In this document: positions 40,855 through 49,863 of the stretch, one piece after another
How the letters are laid out: every line of letters starts with the position of its first letter
How positions within the stretch are numbered: the first letter of the stretch is position 1
Source: an uncultured Faecalibacterium sp.
GTDB taxonomy: Bacteria > Bacillota > Clostridia > Oscillospirales > Ruminococcaceae
Length of the DNA: 64,000 nucleotides
Direction of reading: 5' to 3'
NCBI GenBank assembly: GCA_934561555.1
Contig: CAKTGQ010000001.1
Coordinates: forward strand, 1-64,000
Translations under genes and position numbers: made by a program
Notes under the pieces: generated by a model
The model's input: the letters and a program-made list of their open reading frames with translations, nothing else
Told to the model about the DNA's origin: nothing
Databases searched by the model: none

Positions 40855-40898
40855 CCCGGAACGCAGGAGGGCTCTCCGGTTCCCTCCGGCGCTCCGGG
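40855..40898 (-). other. Intercistronic hairpin between thl and crt
   Basis: CCCGGAGCGC and GCGTTCCGGG outer arms with inner GAGGG/CCCTC pairs. An A8 tract follows on the minus strand rather than T, so it looks like a processing or stabilising hairpin, not a terminator. Confidence 0.55.
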
Positions 40899-40932
40899 TC
40901 TGTGATTCAGTCAGGATTCAGAGAAGATGTGC

Positions 40933-42150
40933 TTAGTCCATCTCAACGATGGTAGCGCAGCCCATGCCGCCGCCGATGCACAGGGTAGCCAGACCCTTGT
41001 GAGCACCACGGTGCTTCATAGCGTACAGCAGGGTGACCAGGATACGAGCGCCGGAAGCGCCGACCGGGTGGCCCAGAGCGATTGCGCCGCCGTTGACGTT
41101 CAGCTTGTCCTTATCGAAGCCCAGAGCCTCGCCGACAGCGATGGACTGTGCTGCGAATGCCTCGTTGGCCTCGACCAGATCCATATCGGCAACGGTCATG
41201 CCGGTCTTGGCCATGACCTTCTTGGTAGCAGCGATGGGGCCCAGACCCATGACCTCGGGCTCAACGCCTGCCAGAGCACCGGCGACCCAAGTTGCCAGAG
41301 GCTTCACGCCCAGTTCCTTAGCCTTCTCCTCGCTCATGACGACCAGAGCAGCAGCGCCGTCGTTGATGGCGGAAGAGTTCGCAGCGGTGACGATGCCGTC
41401 CTTGGTGAAGGCGGGCTTCAGCTTTGCCAGAACCTCGGGAGCGCTCAGACGGGGGCCCTCATCGGTATCAAACACGGTGTCGCCCTTCTTGCCCTTGATG
41501 ACAACAGGAACGATCTCGTCCTTGAAAGCGCCGTCCTTGATGGCCTTGTCAGCCTTCAGCTGGCTGTTGTATGCGAACTCGTCCAGCATCTCGCGGGTGA
41601 TGGGGCTGTAGCCGTACTTCTTCTGGTAGGTCTCGTTGGTGCAGACGTTCTCAGCGGTCATGCCCATGTGCTTGTTGAAGCCGCAGGCATCCCACAGTGC
41701 ATCGTTGACCATGGTATCCACGATCTCGCTCTTGCCCATGGGAGCGCCCATGCGGTAGCCGTAGCGAGCCTTCTGCAGTGCGAAGGGAGCCATGTCCATG
41801 TTCTCCATGCCGCCTGCAACCACGATATCAGCATCGCCTGCCTCGATCATCTGAGCAGCCATGTTCACGCAGTTCAGACCGGAGCCGCAGACCACGTTGA
41901 CGGTGACGGCGGGGGTCTCGATGGGCAGGCCAGCCTTCAGGGCAGCCTGACGAGCGACGTTCTGGCCCAGACCAGCCTGAATGACGCAGCCCATGTAAAC
42001 ATGATCGACCTGCTCGGGCTTGACGTTTGCACGGTCCAGAGCTTCCTTGATGACGATGGAGCCCAGCTCAGCAGCGGGAACGTTGGCCAGAGTGCCACCG
42101 AACTTGCCGATAGCGGTGCGGCATGCAGATGCGATAACGATCTTCTTCAT
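40933..42150 (-). CDS. thl: Acetyl-CoA acetyltransferase (thiolase)
   Basis: 405-residue thiolase joining two acetyl-CoA to acetoacetyl-CoA, the entry to butyrate. The acyl-carrying cysteine lies in NVVCGSGLN near residue 88, the catalytic His in [14 protein letters not shown] near 360 and the second Cys in CIGGGMG near 392. AGGAGG upstream of the ATG. 81 bases separate it from coaD, with no strong promoter between, so it is probably cotranscribed with coaD. Confidence 0.97.
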   Translation of the reverse strand: MKKIVIASACRTAIGKFGGTLANVPAAELGSIVIKEALDRANVKPEQVDHVYMGCVIQAGLGQNVARQAALKAGLPIETPAVTVNVVCGSGLNCVNMAAQMIEAGDADIVVAGGMENMDMAPFALQKARYGYRMGAPMGKSEIVDTMVNDALWDACGFNKHMGMTAENVCTNETYQKKYGYSPITREMLDEFAYNSQLKADKAIKDGAFKDEIVPVVIKGKKGDTVFDTDEGPRLSAPEVLAKLKPAFTKDGIVTAANSSAINDGAAALVVMSEEKAKELGVKPLATWVAGALAGVEPEVMGLGPIAATKKVMAKTGMTVADMDLVEANEAFAAQSIAVGEALGFDKDKLNVNGGAIALGHPVGASGARILVTLLYAMKHRGAHKGLATLCIGGGMGCATIVEMD

Positions 42151-42231
42151 GTGAATAGCCTCCTGAATTGTGTATGTGTGTTACTTATCGGTTACCCAGT
42201 TATCAAAACGCCCTGCGGCATTTTTGCGGTA

Positions 42232-42732
42232 TCAGGTCTCTTCCCTCTCCCGGAGCTTTGCGTATTTTTCGTTCACGGCCTTTTCCACATTGGGTGTGAC
42301 GAACTTGCTGATGTCACTGCCGTAATACGCTGCTTCCTTTACAATGGTAGAGGAAAGATAACTCCACTTGATGCTGGTGGCAAGAAACATGGTCTCGATG
42401 CCGGGCATCAGTGCGTGGTTGGTCTGCGCGAGCTGGATCTCGTTTTCAAAGTCCGTTACCGCCCGCAGCCCGCGCACCATTACGGATGCGTGGCGCTTTT
42501 TTGCGAACTCCACGGTCAGGCCGTCGAAGCTTTCCACGGTCACGTTGGGGATGTTCTTGCAGCACTCCTGCAGCATAGCCACCCGCTCCTCCACTGTGAA
42601 CAGCGGATGCTTTGCGCTGTTGATCAGCACCGCCACGATGAGGTGGTCGTTGATCTTTGCTGCACGTTTGATGATATCAAGGTGTCCCTTGGTGACCGGA
42701 TCGAACGACCCGGGATAAACTGCTGTTGCCAT
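42232..42732 (-). CDS. coaD: Phosphopantetheine adenylyltransferase
   Basis: 166-residue enzyme making dephospho-CoA from 4'-phosphopantetheine and ATP, the penultimate step of coenzyme A synthesis. The nucleotidyltransferase motif [12 protein letters not shown] at residues 8-19 and [10 protein letters not shown] near 88 are clear, as is the YLSSTIVKE motif. It precedes the butyrate operon on the same strand, linking CoA supply with CoA-ester metabolism. Promoter at 42786-42814. Confidence 0.96.
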   Translation of the reverse strand: MATAVYPGSFDPVTKGHLDIIKRAAKINDHLIVAVLINSAKHPLFTVEERVAMLQECCKNIPNVTVESFDGLTVEFAKKRHASVMVRGLRAVTDFENEIQLAQTNHALMPGIETMFLATSIKWSYLSSTIVKEAAYYGSDISKFVTPNVEKAVNEKYAKLREREET

Positions 42733-42785
42733 CGGTCAGTGTCCTCCTTGTGCGCTGTAATTACTAAGCGCGATGTGGTTCTGCC

Positions 42786-42814
42786 ATGATAGCACTTTCC
42801 AGCCTTGGGTGCAA
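42786..42814 (-). promoter_or_regulatory. Promoter of coaD and probably the butyrate operon
   Basis: TTGCAC, 17 bp, TATCAT on the minus strand, TGC before the -10 box; 53 bases before the coaD ATG. Confidence 0.65.
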
Positions 42815-43028
42815 CCTGAAACTGCTGCGGTGCGTTTTATCGTTAAATTTTAAACGAACCATCTCGCACTGCTCCGCAGTTGCTTCCCACGCTATTAGTA
42901 AAGCACATCGTCAAAATTTTATCAAGTCTTTTTCTCAACTTTTTTGTTTTTTGCATACCAAACAATCCCCACAGAAAGCCTTGAAAACTGTTTATTCTGC
43001 TATACCGGCTGTTTTTTAGCCAAAACTA

Positions 43029-43057
43029 TTGATTCTACACTTTGTTAATGTTATAAC
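43029..43057 (+). promoter_or_regulatory. Promoter of but
   Basis: TTGATT, 17 bp, TATAAC. Gives a leader of about 170 bases. Confidence 0.6.
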
Positions 43058-43188
43058 TAAGTTGAGCTGTTTTGTGCAGGGCGGCGCACACGTTTATCAC
43101 CCTCTTTAATAAGGTTACTACGAAGATGTGGCAAAATGGTGTGCATTCCGCAAAACAGGCGTAAAACGGCTGCATAATTTGTCCGCAC

Positions 43189-43206
43189 AGAATTGTTTAC
43201 AATTCT
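43189..43206. promoter_or_regulatory. Inverted repeat in the but leader
   Basis: AGAATTGTTTACAATTCT, 8-bp arms around two bases, 30 bp before the but ATG. Could be an operator. It only loosely resembles Rex sites and no regulator is assigned. Confidence 0.4.
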
Positions 43207-43236
43207 TTTATGGTTTTTAAGAGAGGATGGTTTATA

Positions 43237-44583
43237 ATGGATTGCAAGGAACTGTACGCACAGAAGCTTATGACTGCTGCGCAGGCTGCCGCTCTGGTCA
43301 AAAGCGGCGACTGGGTGGACTACGGCTGGGCTGTGAACACCCCTGTGGCCGTGGATGCCGAGCTGGCAAAGCGTCTGCCGGAGCTGGAAGGGGTCAACTT
43401 CCGGGGCGGCATCCTGATGTGGGTGCCGGAGATCTTCCAGATCGACGACCCTGCTGCTCATATGACCTGGAACAGCTGGCACATGGGCGGCATTGAGCGC
43501 AAGGCCATTGCGCAGGGCTTCTCCTTCTACTCCCCCATCCGCTACTCTGAACTGCCCCGCTACTACCGCGAGAGCAGTGACCCCGTGGATGTGGCAGTAT
43601 TTCAGGTGACCCCCATGGATGAGCACGGCTACTTCAACTTTGGCCCCAGCGCTTCGCATCTGGGTGCCGTGTGTGAAAAGGCCAAGAAGATCATCGTGGA
43701 GGTCAACACCAATATGCCGCGCTGCCTTGGCGGCATGGAGAACTGCGTACACGTTTCTCAGGTGAGCGGCATTGTGGAGGGCGCAAATCCCCCCATCGGC
43801 CAGATGGCCGCTGCCGGTGCCGCTACCGAGGTAGACCTGAAGGTAGCCAACCTCATCGTGCCGCAGATCCCCAACGGTGCCTGCCTGCAGCTGGGCATCG
43901 GCGGTATGCCCAACGCCATCGGCGGGCTGATCGCGCAGAGCGACCTGAAGGATCTGGGCGTGCACACCGAAATGTATGTGGATGCCTTTGTGGATATTGC
44001 CAAGGCCGGCAAGATCAACGGCAGCCGCAAGCAGCTGGATAAGGGCCGTCAGGTCTATGCCTTTGGTGCCGGCACCCAGAAGATGTACGATTACCTGAAC
44101 GATAACCCGGAGTGTATGTCTGCCCCGGTGGACTACACCAACGACATCCGCAGCATTTCCGCACTGGATAACTTTATCTCCATCAACAATGCCGTGGATA
44201 TCGACCTGTTTGGTCAGGTGAACGCCGAGAGCGCCGGTGTGAAGCACATTTCCGGTGCAGGCGGTCAGCTGGACTTTGTGCTGGGCGCATACCTTTCCAA
44301 GGGCGGCAAGAGCTTTATCTGCCTGTCCTCCACCTTCTTTAATAAAAAGACCGGCAAGCTGGAAAGCCGTATCCGTCCCACGCTGGAGAACGGCAGCATT
44401 ATCACCGATACCCGCGCCAATGTGCACTACCTGTGCACCGAGTATGGCTGCGTGAACCTGAAGGGTCTGACTTCTTGGGAAAAGGCCGAGGCTCTGATCA
44501 GCGTGGCACACCCGGATTTCCGCGAGGAGCTGATCCGCGAAGCCGAAAAGCTGCACATCTGGCGCAGAAGCAACAAAATTTAA
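43237..44583 (+). CDS. but: Butyryl-CoA:acetate CoA-transferase
   Basis: 448-residue class I CoA-transferase that releases butyrate from butyryl-CoA while making acetyl-CoA from acetate, the terminal step in Faecalibacterium and Roseburia. The active-site glutamate is in HTEMYVDAF near residue 245 and the CoA loop [11 protein letters not shown] near 224. The start ATG at 43237 ([10 protein letters not shown]) has GAGAGGAT upstream; the in-frame start nine codons earlier lies before this site. Divergent from coaD-thl. 4-hydroxybutyrate CoA-transferase is a close relative, but the butyrate context favours But. Confidence 0.95.
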   Translation: MDCKELYAQKLMTAAQAAALVKSGDWVDYGWAVNTPVAVDAELAKRLPELEGVNFRGGILMWVPEIFQIDDPAAHMTWNSWHMGGIERKAIAQGFSFYSPIRYSELPRYYRESSDPVDVAVFQVTPMDEHGYFNFGPSASHLGAVCEKAKKIIVEVNTNMPRCLGGMENCVHVSQVSGIVEGANPPIGQMAAAGAATEVDLKVANLIVPQIPNGACLQLGIGGMPNAIGGLIAQSDLKDLGVHTEMYVDAFVDIAKAGKINGSRKQLDKGRQVYAFGAGTQKMYDYLNDNPECMSAPVDYTNDIRSISALDNFISINNAVDIDLFGQVNAESAGVKHISGAGGQLDFVLGAYLSKGGKSFICLSSTFFNKKTGKLESRIRPTLENGSIITDTRANVHYLCTEYGCVNLKGLTSWEKAEALISVAHPDFREELIREAEKLHIWRRSNKI

Positions 44584-44631
44584 TAAGCGCTGTGGGCATT
44601 CCCGCTGCCCGCAGCAGGAATGGAGTTTGTC

Positions 44632-45885
44632 ATGATGGACAAAAAGCCGCACATCAAACCGTATCTCTATGGGATGCTCGCAGGGTTTGGTGCCATTGCA
44701 CTGAGCATCATCTTCTTTTTCCTTATTTACCGCTTTGACGGCTTCGGCTCGGCTATCTCTACCCTGACCGGCATCCTGATGCCCTTTATCTACGGTGCTG
44801 TTATTGCCTACCTGCTCAAGCCGGTGTGCAACAGCATCGAAAGCTTTCTGCGCCGCTTCATCCCGGAAAAGATGAACGGTCTGATCAACGCGCTGTCCGT
44901 GGCGCTCACCATCCTGTTCGGGCTTTTGCTGGTGTATGCGCTGGTCATGATGATCGTGCCGCAGCTGATTACCAGCGTGACTACCCTGTACTACACCGCG
45001 CAGGCCAACATTACAAGGTTCATGTACTGGGCAAACCATCTGGAGTTTATTGAAAACAACGAACAGATCATGGAACTGCTCAATTCGGCCTACGCTGCCC
45101 TGAATACCAATCTGGACACATGGATCAAGAACACCCTGCTGCCCTCCATGCAGAACATCGTAAGCGGTGCAGCCATTGGTGTGCTGAACGTGGTGACGGT
45201 AGCCAAGAACCTGATCATCGGCATCATCGTAGCCGTGTATATGCTGGCCAGCCGCAAGCGGTTCGTGCAGCAGGGCAAGCTGGTACTGCACAGCATCGTC
45301 CGTCCCCGCTGGGCGCAGCTAATCACCGAGGAAGTGAAGTACGCAGACCGGATGTTCGGCGGCTTTATCAACGGCAAGATCATGGACTCCGCCATCATTG
45401 GCGTGCTGTGCTATATCGGCTGTCTGATCTTTAAGTTCCCCAGTGCGCTGCTGGTGTCGGTGATCATCGGTGTGACCAACGTGATCCCCTTCTTCGGCCC
45501 CTTCATCGGTGCTATCCCTGCCACCCTGCTCATCCTGATCCAGAACCCCATCAAGGCGCTGTGGTTCGTGCTGTTCGTGCTGGTTTTGCAGCAGCTGGAC
45601 GGCAACATCATCGGACCCAAGATCCTTGGCAACACCACCGGCCTTTCCAGCTTCTGGGTGCTGTTCGCCATCCTGCTGTTTGGCGGCCTGTGGGGCTTTG
45701 TGGGCATGATCGTGGGTGTGCCGCTGTTCGCCGTGATCTACGATGTCATCAAAAAGTTGGTCATCTACGGCTTGCAGCGCCATCAGGAGCTGACCCTGCT
45801 GAACAGCTATCACGACCAGTTCGGCGACCCCGCAGACGATGCAGCAGCACAGCCCGCTGCATCGCAGCCTGCTGAAAACCAGTAA
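44632..45885 (+). CDS. AI-2E family transporter (PerM/YtvI-type permease)
   Basis: 417-residue membrane protein with about eight hydrophobic segments. The C-terminal half shows the family core: PFFGPFIGAIPA near 290 and LDGNIIGPKILG near 325. Relatives export autoinducer-2, Na+ or act as permeases of unknown substrate; the name alone does not prove AI-2 export. The tail (about 390-417) is alanine/proline/glutamine rich. The start is set at the second ATG (44632), since GGAG lies a few bases upstream; the ATG at 44620 abuts its AGGA. It follows but by 48 bases and may share its mRNA. Confidence 0.88.
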   Translation: MMDKKPHIKPYLYGMLAGFGAIALSIIFFFLIYRFDGFGSAISTLTGILMPFIYGAVIAYLLKPVCNSIESFLRRFIPEKMNGLINALSVALTILFGLLLVYALVMMIVPQLITSVTTLYYTAQANITRFMYWANHLEFIENNEQIMELLNSAYAALNTNLDTWIKNTLLPSMQNIVSGAAIGVLNVVTVAKNLIIGIIVAVYMLASRKRFVQQGKLVLHSIVRPRWAQLITEEVKYADRMFGGFINGKIMDSAIIGVLCYIGCLIFKFPSALLVSVIIGVTNVIPFFGPFIGAIPATLLILIQNPIKALWFVLFVLVLQQLDGNIIGPKILGNTTGLSSFWVLFAILLFGGLWGFVGMIVGVPLFAVIYDVIKKLVIYGLQRHQELTLLNSYHDQFGDPADDAAAQPAASQPAENQ

Positions 45886-45896
45886 ACCCTTCCCTG

Positions 45897-45932
45897 CCCC
45901 GCATCAGAGCCTTTCCGATGCGGGGTATTTTT
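45897..45932 (+). terminator. Terminator of the but unit
   Basis: CCCCGCATC pairs with GATGCGGGG, followed by TATTTTT. Confidence 0.9.
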
Positions 45933-45971
45933 AATCATATTATAAATTGGAAGTTGTAAGGAGTTGATATT

Positions 45972-46511
45972 TTGAAAGGATTTGAACGAAAAAATCAACT
46001 ATTTTCCCTTTGTGGATTGAATTGTGGGTTATGTCCTATGTTTTTAGGAAATCATTGTGGTGGTTGTGGTAACGGTAATCAATCGTGCAAAATTGCTAAG
46101 TGTAGTCTTGAGCATGGAAAAATGGAATACTGTTTTGAATGTAAAAACTATCCATGTGAAAAGTATTCTCACATTGATGAATATGACTCTTTTATTACTC
46201 ATAAACGTCAGAAAGCAGATTTGGAAAGAGTGCAGAACATAGGTATTAAACAGTATAATCTTGAACAACAAGAAAAAATACAAATTCTTTCTCATTTACT
46301 TGCTAACTATAATGACGGTCGCAGAAAAAATTTCTTCTGTGTAGCAGTCAATTTATTAGAGCTTTCAGAACTACAAGAAGCTATGAAGCAAATAAAACAA
46401 AATGATGAATTATCTGTCTTGTCCGTCAAAGAACAATGTTCATATATAGTTGATATACTTCAAAAAATTGCTGATAGAAGAAATATAAAGCTAAAACTTG
46501 TTAAAAAGTAG
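45972..46511 (+). CDS. DUF3795 protein, AT-rich and probably acquired
   Basis: 179-residue protein. The first 65 residues are cysteine-rich (CGLNCGLCPMF, HCGGCG, CFECKNYPCEKY) as in DUF3795, a family of putative zinc- or metal-binding proteins of unknown role. The remaining part is charged and helical. Starts with TTG at 45972, with AAGGAG eight bases upstream. Base composition is far more AT-rich than all neighbours, with many AAA, ATT and TTA codons, which points to recent transfer. It lies between two terminators, so it is a self-contained unit. Confidence 0.85.
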   Translation: MKGFERKNQLFSLCGLNCGLCPMFLGNHCGGCGNGNQSCKIAKCSLEHGKMEYCFECKNYPCEKYSHIDEYDSFITHKRQKADLERVQNIGIKQYNLEQQEKIQILSHLLANYNDGRRKNFFCVAVNLLELSELQEAMKQIKQNDELSVLSVKEQCSYIVDILQKIADRRNIKLKLVKK

Positions 46512-46539
46512 TTTGTAAATTCCAGTTTATACAGCAAGA

Positions 46540-46580
46540 CCCCCACCCTGCATTCATCAGAACACAGGGCGGGGGCATTT
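46540..46580. terminator. Bidirectional terminator between convergent genes
   Basis: CCCCCACCCTG pairs with CAGGGCGGGGG (one mismatch or wobble), plus-strand tail CATTTTATT. Confidence 0.8.
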
Positions 46581-46604
46581 TATTGCTTTCTTTCAGGTTT
46601 CAGC

Positions 46605-48035
46605 TCAGTCCAGCGGCTGAGAGGGCTTCCAGTCCTTATAGTTCTCGTACCGGCTCTCGCGGATCTTGTGGTGAGACCACACTTCGTCAGCGGTAGGCTG
46701 CCAGTTGGCGGCGTAGCTCTTGCACTTCTCGCACAGGTGCTCGACACTTTCCGGGGACTGCAGGTCGGTGCTGTGGGCACCGGTCTCGTGCACCATCTTT
46801 TCCAGCAGCTCGGGGTTTTCCAGCATCGGGCAGGGACGCAGATGGTTCTTGTTGAAGGGCTGACCGTTGTGGTAAGCCATGAACAGCGGGCTGTGCAGAA
46901 TTTCCAGAATAGACTGGTCGTGGATGTTGGCGTTGGAGTAGTGGATGAACACGCAGGGCTCGGCGTCACCGGCAGAGTTGATGTGGAAGTAGTTGCGGCC
47001 GCCGGCGATGCAGCCGCCCACGAACTCGCCATCGTTCTGGAAGTCCATGGGGTAGAACGGGATATCACACTCGGAAGAGCGCAGATAGCGGATGCGGTCG
47101 ATCATATACTTGCGCTGCTCCGGGGTGGGCATCAACTCCGGGGCGGCCTCGTTGCCCACCGGCATATAGTGGAAGTAGAAGCCGAAATGTGCACCCTTCT
47201 CGCACAGGAAACGCATAAACTCGTCATTGGTGACGGCTTCAATGTTCTGGCTGGTGTAGCAGATAGAGGTGCCGAAGAGAATGCCGTACTTCTTGAGAAG
47301 GTCCATAGCGTGCATCACAGCGGCATAATGGCCCTCGCCACGGCGGGCGTCGTTGGTCTCCGGGGTGCCCTCGATGGACAGCATAAAGGCGATATTGCCC
47401 AGACGCTGCACCTCTTCACAGAAGGGCTCGTCGATGAGGGTGGAGTTGGTGTAGATGGCAAACTGCACATCGTTGTGCTTTTCTGCCAACTTGAGCACGT
47501 CCTTCTTGCGCACCAGCGGCTCGCCGCCGGTCAGCATATACAGGTAGACGCCCAGCTCCTTGCCCTGCGTGACGATTTTATCCATATCCTCAAAGCTCAG
47601 GTTGTTCTTGTGGCCGTACTCGCCTGCCCAGCAGCCCACGCAGTGCATATTGCAGGCAGAGGTGGGGTCGAACAGGATCAGCCAAGGGATGTTGCACTGG
47701 TACTTGACGCGGTTCTCGCGGATGGTCTTGGTGCCGCGGAAGAAGGCTTCGTAGCCCAGATTCAGCGCGGTAGTGCGCGCCACATGGGGGTCGGTCTGGT
47801 CCAGCACGCAGTTGATGAGCTTTGTCCACTTGCTGTCGGGGTCGGTCAGCACCTTTTTGGCGTTCTCGTAGGTCTCATCGCTGAAGCCGCTGCCGTAGAA
47901 CTGCTTTGCAACATCTACCAGCTGGCACATTGTTTTTTCATGGTCGTGCTCGGCGCGGGAAAGCGCCACGTCCACTATTTTACCAATCGCAGCACGCTGC
48001 ATCTTGTGGGTCAGATTCTCAAGAGATGTATTCAT
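46605..48035 (-). CDS. Radical SAM protein with SPASM-like tail
   Basis: 476 residues. The iron-sulfur motif C-x3-C-x2-C is CNMHCVGC with cysteines at 128, 132 and 135, preceded by a helical domain of about 110 residues. TGGEPLV (near 172) is the SAM-binding GGE motif. The C-terminal third has more cysteines (GGCIAGG, EPCVF, RPCP, CEKCKSY), as in SPASM auxiliary-cluster domains. The product is unknown; no peptide precursor gene was found beside it. Regulated probably by the TetR gene that lies upstream on the same strand. AGGA before the ATG. Confidence 0.85.
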   Translation of the reverse strand: MNTSLENLTHKMQRAAIGKIVDVALSRAEHDHEKTMCQLVDVAKQFYGSGFSDETYENAKKVLTDPDSKWTKLINCVLDQTDPHVARTTALNLGYEAFFRGTKTIRENRVKYQCNIPWLILFDPTSACNMHCVGCWAGEYGHKNNLSFEDMDKIVTQGKELGVYLYMLTGGEPLVRKKDVLKLAEKHNDVQFAIYTNSTLIDEPFCEEVQRLGNIAFMLSIEGTPETNDARRGEGHYAAVMHAMDLLKKYGILFGTSICYTSQNIEAVTNDEFMRFLCEKGAHFGFYFHYMPVGNEAAPELMPTPEQRKYMIDRIRYLRSSECDIPFYPMDFQNDGEFVGGCIAGGRNYFHINSAGDAEPCVFIHYSNANIHDQSILEILHSPLFMAYHNGQPFNKNHLRPCPMLENPELLEKMVHETGAHSTDLQSPESVEHLCEKCKSYAANWQPTADEVWSHHKIRESRYENYKDWKPSQPLD

Positions 48036-48120
48036 AGCTTTTTCCTCCCGAAATGATTCCTTTGGAAATCCTTATTTTGCTTGACCACATCTTACTACTT
48101 TGCGTGTTTTTGTACCATAA

Positions 48121-48159
48121 ACAGAAAATACGCCGTGATGGAAAACCCATCACGGCGTA
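48121..48159 (-). terminator. Terminator of the TetR gene
   Basis: TACGCCGTGATGG pairs with CCATCACGGCGTA, a perfect 13-bp stem; on the minus strand TATTTTCTG follows. Confidence 0.8.
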
Positions 48160-48203
48160 CCCTTTGATAAAATTTTATTGAAGTCGCACGGACAAATAGC
48201 ACT

Positions 48204-48779
48204 TCATTCCTCTATTTTCAGGCTGCCGGTGCTCAGGCGGCACAGCGCCCGGCGAAAATCTCCGTGAATCATGGTGCTCACCCTCTCCACCATCTGCTTG
48301 GGGTCGCCTTTCATATCCCGACGAATCCATTCCAGCGTCATGCCCACCAGCGCATACTTGTAAAAATCGACAACGAACTGTTTGTCCGCATCCTGCACGG
48401 TGATATCGTGGCATTCACGGTCTGCAAAGTCCTTCAGGATGGGGTCCAGCAGCCTATAAAGGTACTGCTCCACCTGTTCCCTGCCCACCGAGCGGTAAAC
48501 GTTCAGCACAAGGGTCTTGTTGTCCTGCAGCTGGTGCAGAACGTCCAGATAGGCCTCGCTCCATGTACCAAAGCCCCGGCGGCCTTCCATCGCCTTGGCG
48601 GCATCCTCTGCTAAGATCCAGTCCACCAGATCGTAAATGTCCTTGAAATGGTAATAAAAGGTCATGCGGTTGACACCGCAGTCCTCGGTGATATCGTTGA
48701 TCGTAATCTTGTTCAGGGGCTTTTCCAGCAGCAGCTTCTTCAGAGATGCCTCCAGTGCCCGTTTTGTCGTTTGTGACAC
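48204..48779 (-). CDS. TetR/AcrR regulator, DhaS-like
   Basis: 191-residue repressor-type protein. N-terminal helix-turn-helix from SQTTKRALEASLKKLL to ITEDCGVNRMTFYYHFKDIYDL matches the DhaS-like TetR subgroup. The C-terminal ligand domain is unassigned. The start is the GTG at 48779, which has AAGGA nine bases upstream and gives the usual short N-terminus; the frame stays open for another 82 codons, but that part has no TetR similarity. It ends in a terminator before the radical SAM gene, its likely target by proximity. Ligand unknown. Confidence 0.85.
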   Translation of the reverse strand: MSQTTKRALEASLKKLLLEKPLNKITINDITEDCGVNRMTFYYHFKDIYDLVDWILAEDAAKAMEGRRGFGTWSEAYLDVLHQLQDNKTLVLNVYRSVGREQVEQYLYRLLDPILKDFADRECHDITVQDADKQFVVDFYKYALVGMTLEWIRRDMKGDPKQMVERVSTMIHGDFRRALCRLSTGSLKIEE

Positions 48780-48966
48780 AAAAACCCATCCTTTCCCGGC
48801 AGACGCCGCTGCCGTTTCCGTGAATGATAGCCTATGGTTTATTTTACCGCATAATGTGACCTTATTGCAAGTAAGGATTCTTATCTTTTTATGAAGTTTG
48901 TGTGTGTGCTGCCCGCCCCGAAGATGCTGTTTTTTCAAGATAACCGCCAAAAATAAGACAAAAGTC

Positions 48967-48995
48967 TTGATTTTCTCCCGTCCTATGCTTAGAAT
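48967..48995 (+). promoter_or_regulatory. Promoter of proC-proB-proA
   Basis: TTGATT, 17 bp, TAGAAT; diverges from the TetR gene. Confidence 0.65.
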
Positions 48996-49049
48996 GGATA
49001 AGAAGCAGAATTTTATGCAGTGCATACCTGCCGAGGGAGGGTTATTATT

Positions 49050-49856
49050 ATGATGAAAACCATCGGGTTTTTAGGCTGTGGAAACATGGGCGGTGCCATT
49101 GCCCGCGCCGTGTGCAAGGCTACCGAGCCTGAGAATGTATTTCTGGCCAACCGCACGGCGGCGAAAGCCGAGGCGCTAGCTGCTGAACTGGGCTGTCAGA
49201 CGGCTACCAATGCCGAGGTCGCCGGGAACTGTGATCTGATCTTTCTGGCGGTAAAACCCCAGATGATGGAAGCCATGCTGGAGCCGCTGCGGTTCACCCT
49301 TGCCGAGCGCACCAAGCGGTTCGTGCTGTGCACCATGGCAGCCGGCTTACCGGTGGCACGCATTCAGGAGATGGCGGGCGGCGACTACCCTGTCATCCGC
49401 ATCATGCCCAACACCCCGGCATCGGTGGGTGAAGGCATGATCCAGTATTGCTCCGTCAACGTAACTGCCGAGGAAGAGGCTGCTTTCTGTCAGCTGATGG
49501 CTCCCGCCGGGCGTCTGGACGCCGTAGCCGAGGGCATGATCGATGCCGCAAGCTGCGTTTCCGGCTGCGGTCCGGCATGGGTGTACCAGTTTATTGAAGC
49601 GCTGGCAGACGGCGGCGTAGCCTGTGGTCTGCCCCGGGCAAAGGCGCAGGAGTACGCCGCACAGATGGTGCTGGGCAGCGCAAAGCTGGTGCTGGAAAGC
49701 GGCAAGCACCCCGGTGCGCTGAAGGACGCTGTGTGCAGCCCCGGCGGCAGCACCATTCAGGGCGTGCGGGTACTGGAAGAACACGGGCTGCGCGGTGCGG
49801 TGATGGATGCCGTGCTGGCTGCATACGACAAAACAAAGGAAATGGGAAAGGGTTAA
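49050..49856 (+). CDS. proC: Pyrroline-5-carboxylate reductase
   Basis: 268-residue enzyme for the last step of proline synthesis, reducing pyrroline-5-carboxylate with NAD(P)H. Rossmann motif GFLGCGNMGGAIA at residues 5-17, NTPASVGEG near 115 and the C-terminal GGSTIQGVRVLE signature near 232 are present. The start ATG at 49050 has GGGAGGG close upstream. First gene of a three-gene proline operon. Confidence 0.96.
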   Translation: MMKTIGFLGCGNMGGAIARAVCKATEPENVFLANRTAAKAEALAAELGCQTATNAEVAGNCDLIFLAVKPQMMEAMLEPLRFTLAERTKRFVLCTMAAGLPVARIQEMAGGDYPVIRIMPNTPASVGEGMIQYCSVNVTAEEEAAFCQLMAPAGRLDAVAEGMIDAASCVSGCGPAWVYQFIEALADGGVACGLPRAKAQEYAAQMVLGSAKLVLESGKHPGALKDAVCSPGGSTIQGVRVLEEHGLRGAVMDAVLAAYDKTKEMGKG

Positions 49857-49863
49857 TGGAATC

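Larger units (their letters stand above)
42733..43236. other. Divergent intergenic region between coaD and but
   Basis: 504 bases without a gene. Minus-strand promoter of coaD (42786-42814), a second possible minus-strand promoter TTGATA-17-TTTACT near 42900-42930, the plus-strand but promoter (43029-43057) and a but leader of about 170 bases with an 18-bp inverted repeat (43189-43206). Confidence 0.55.
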
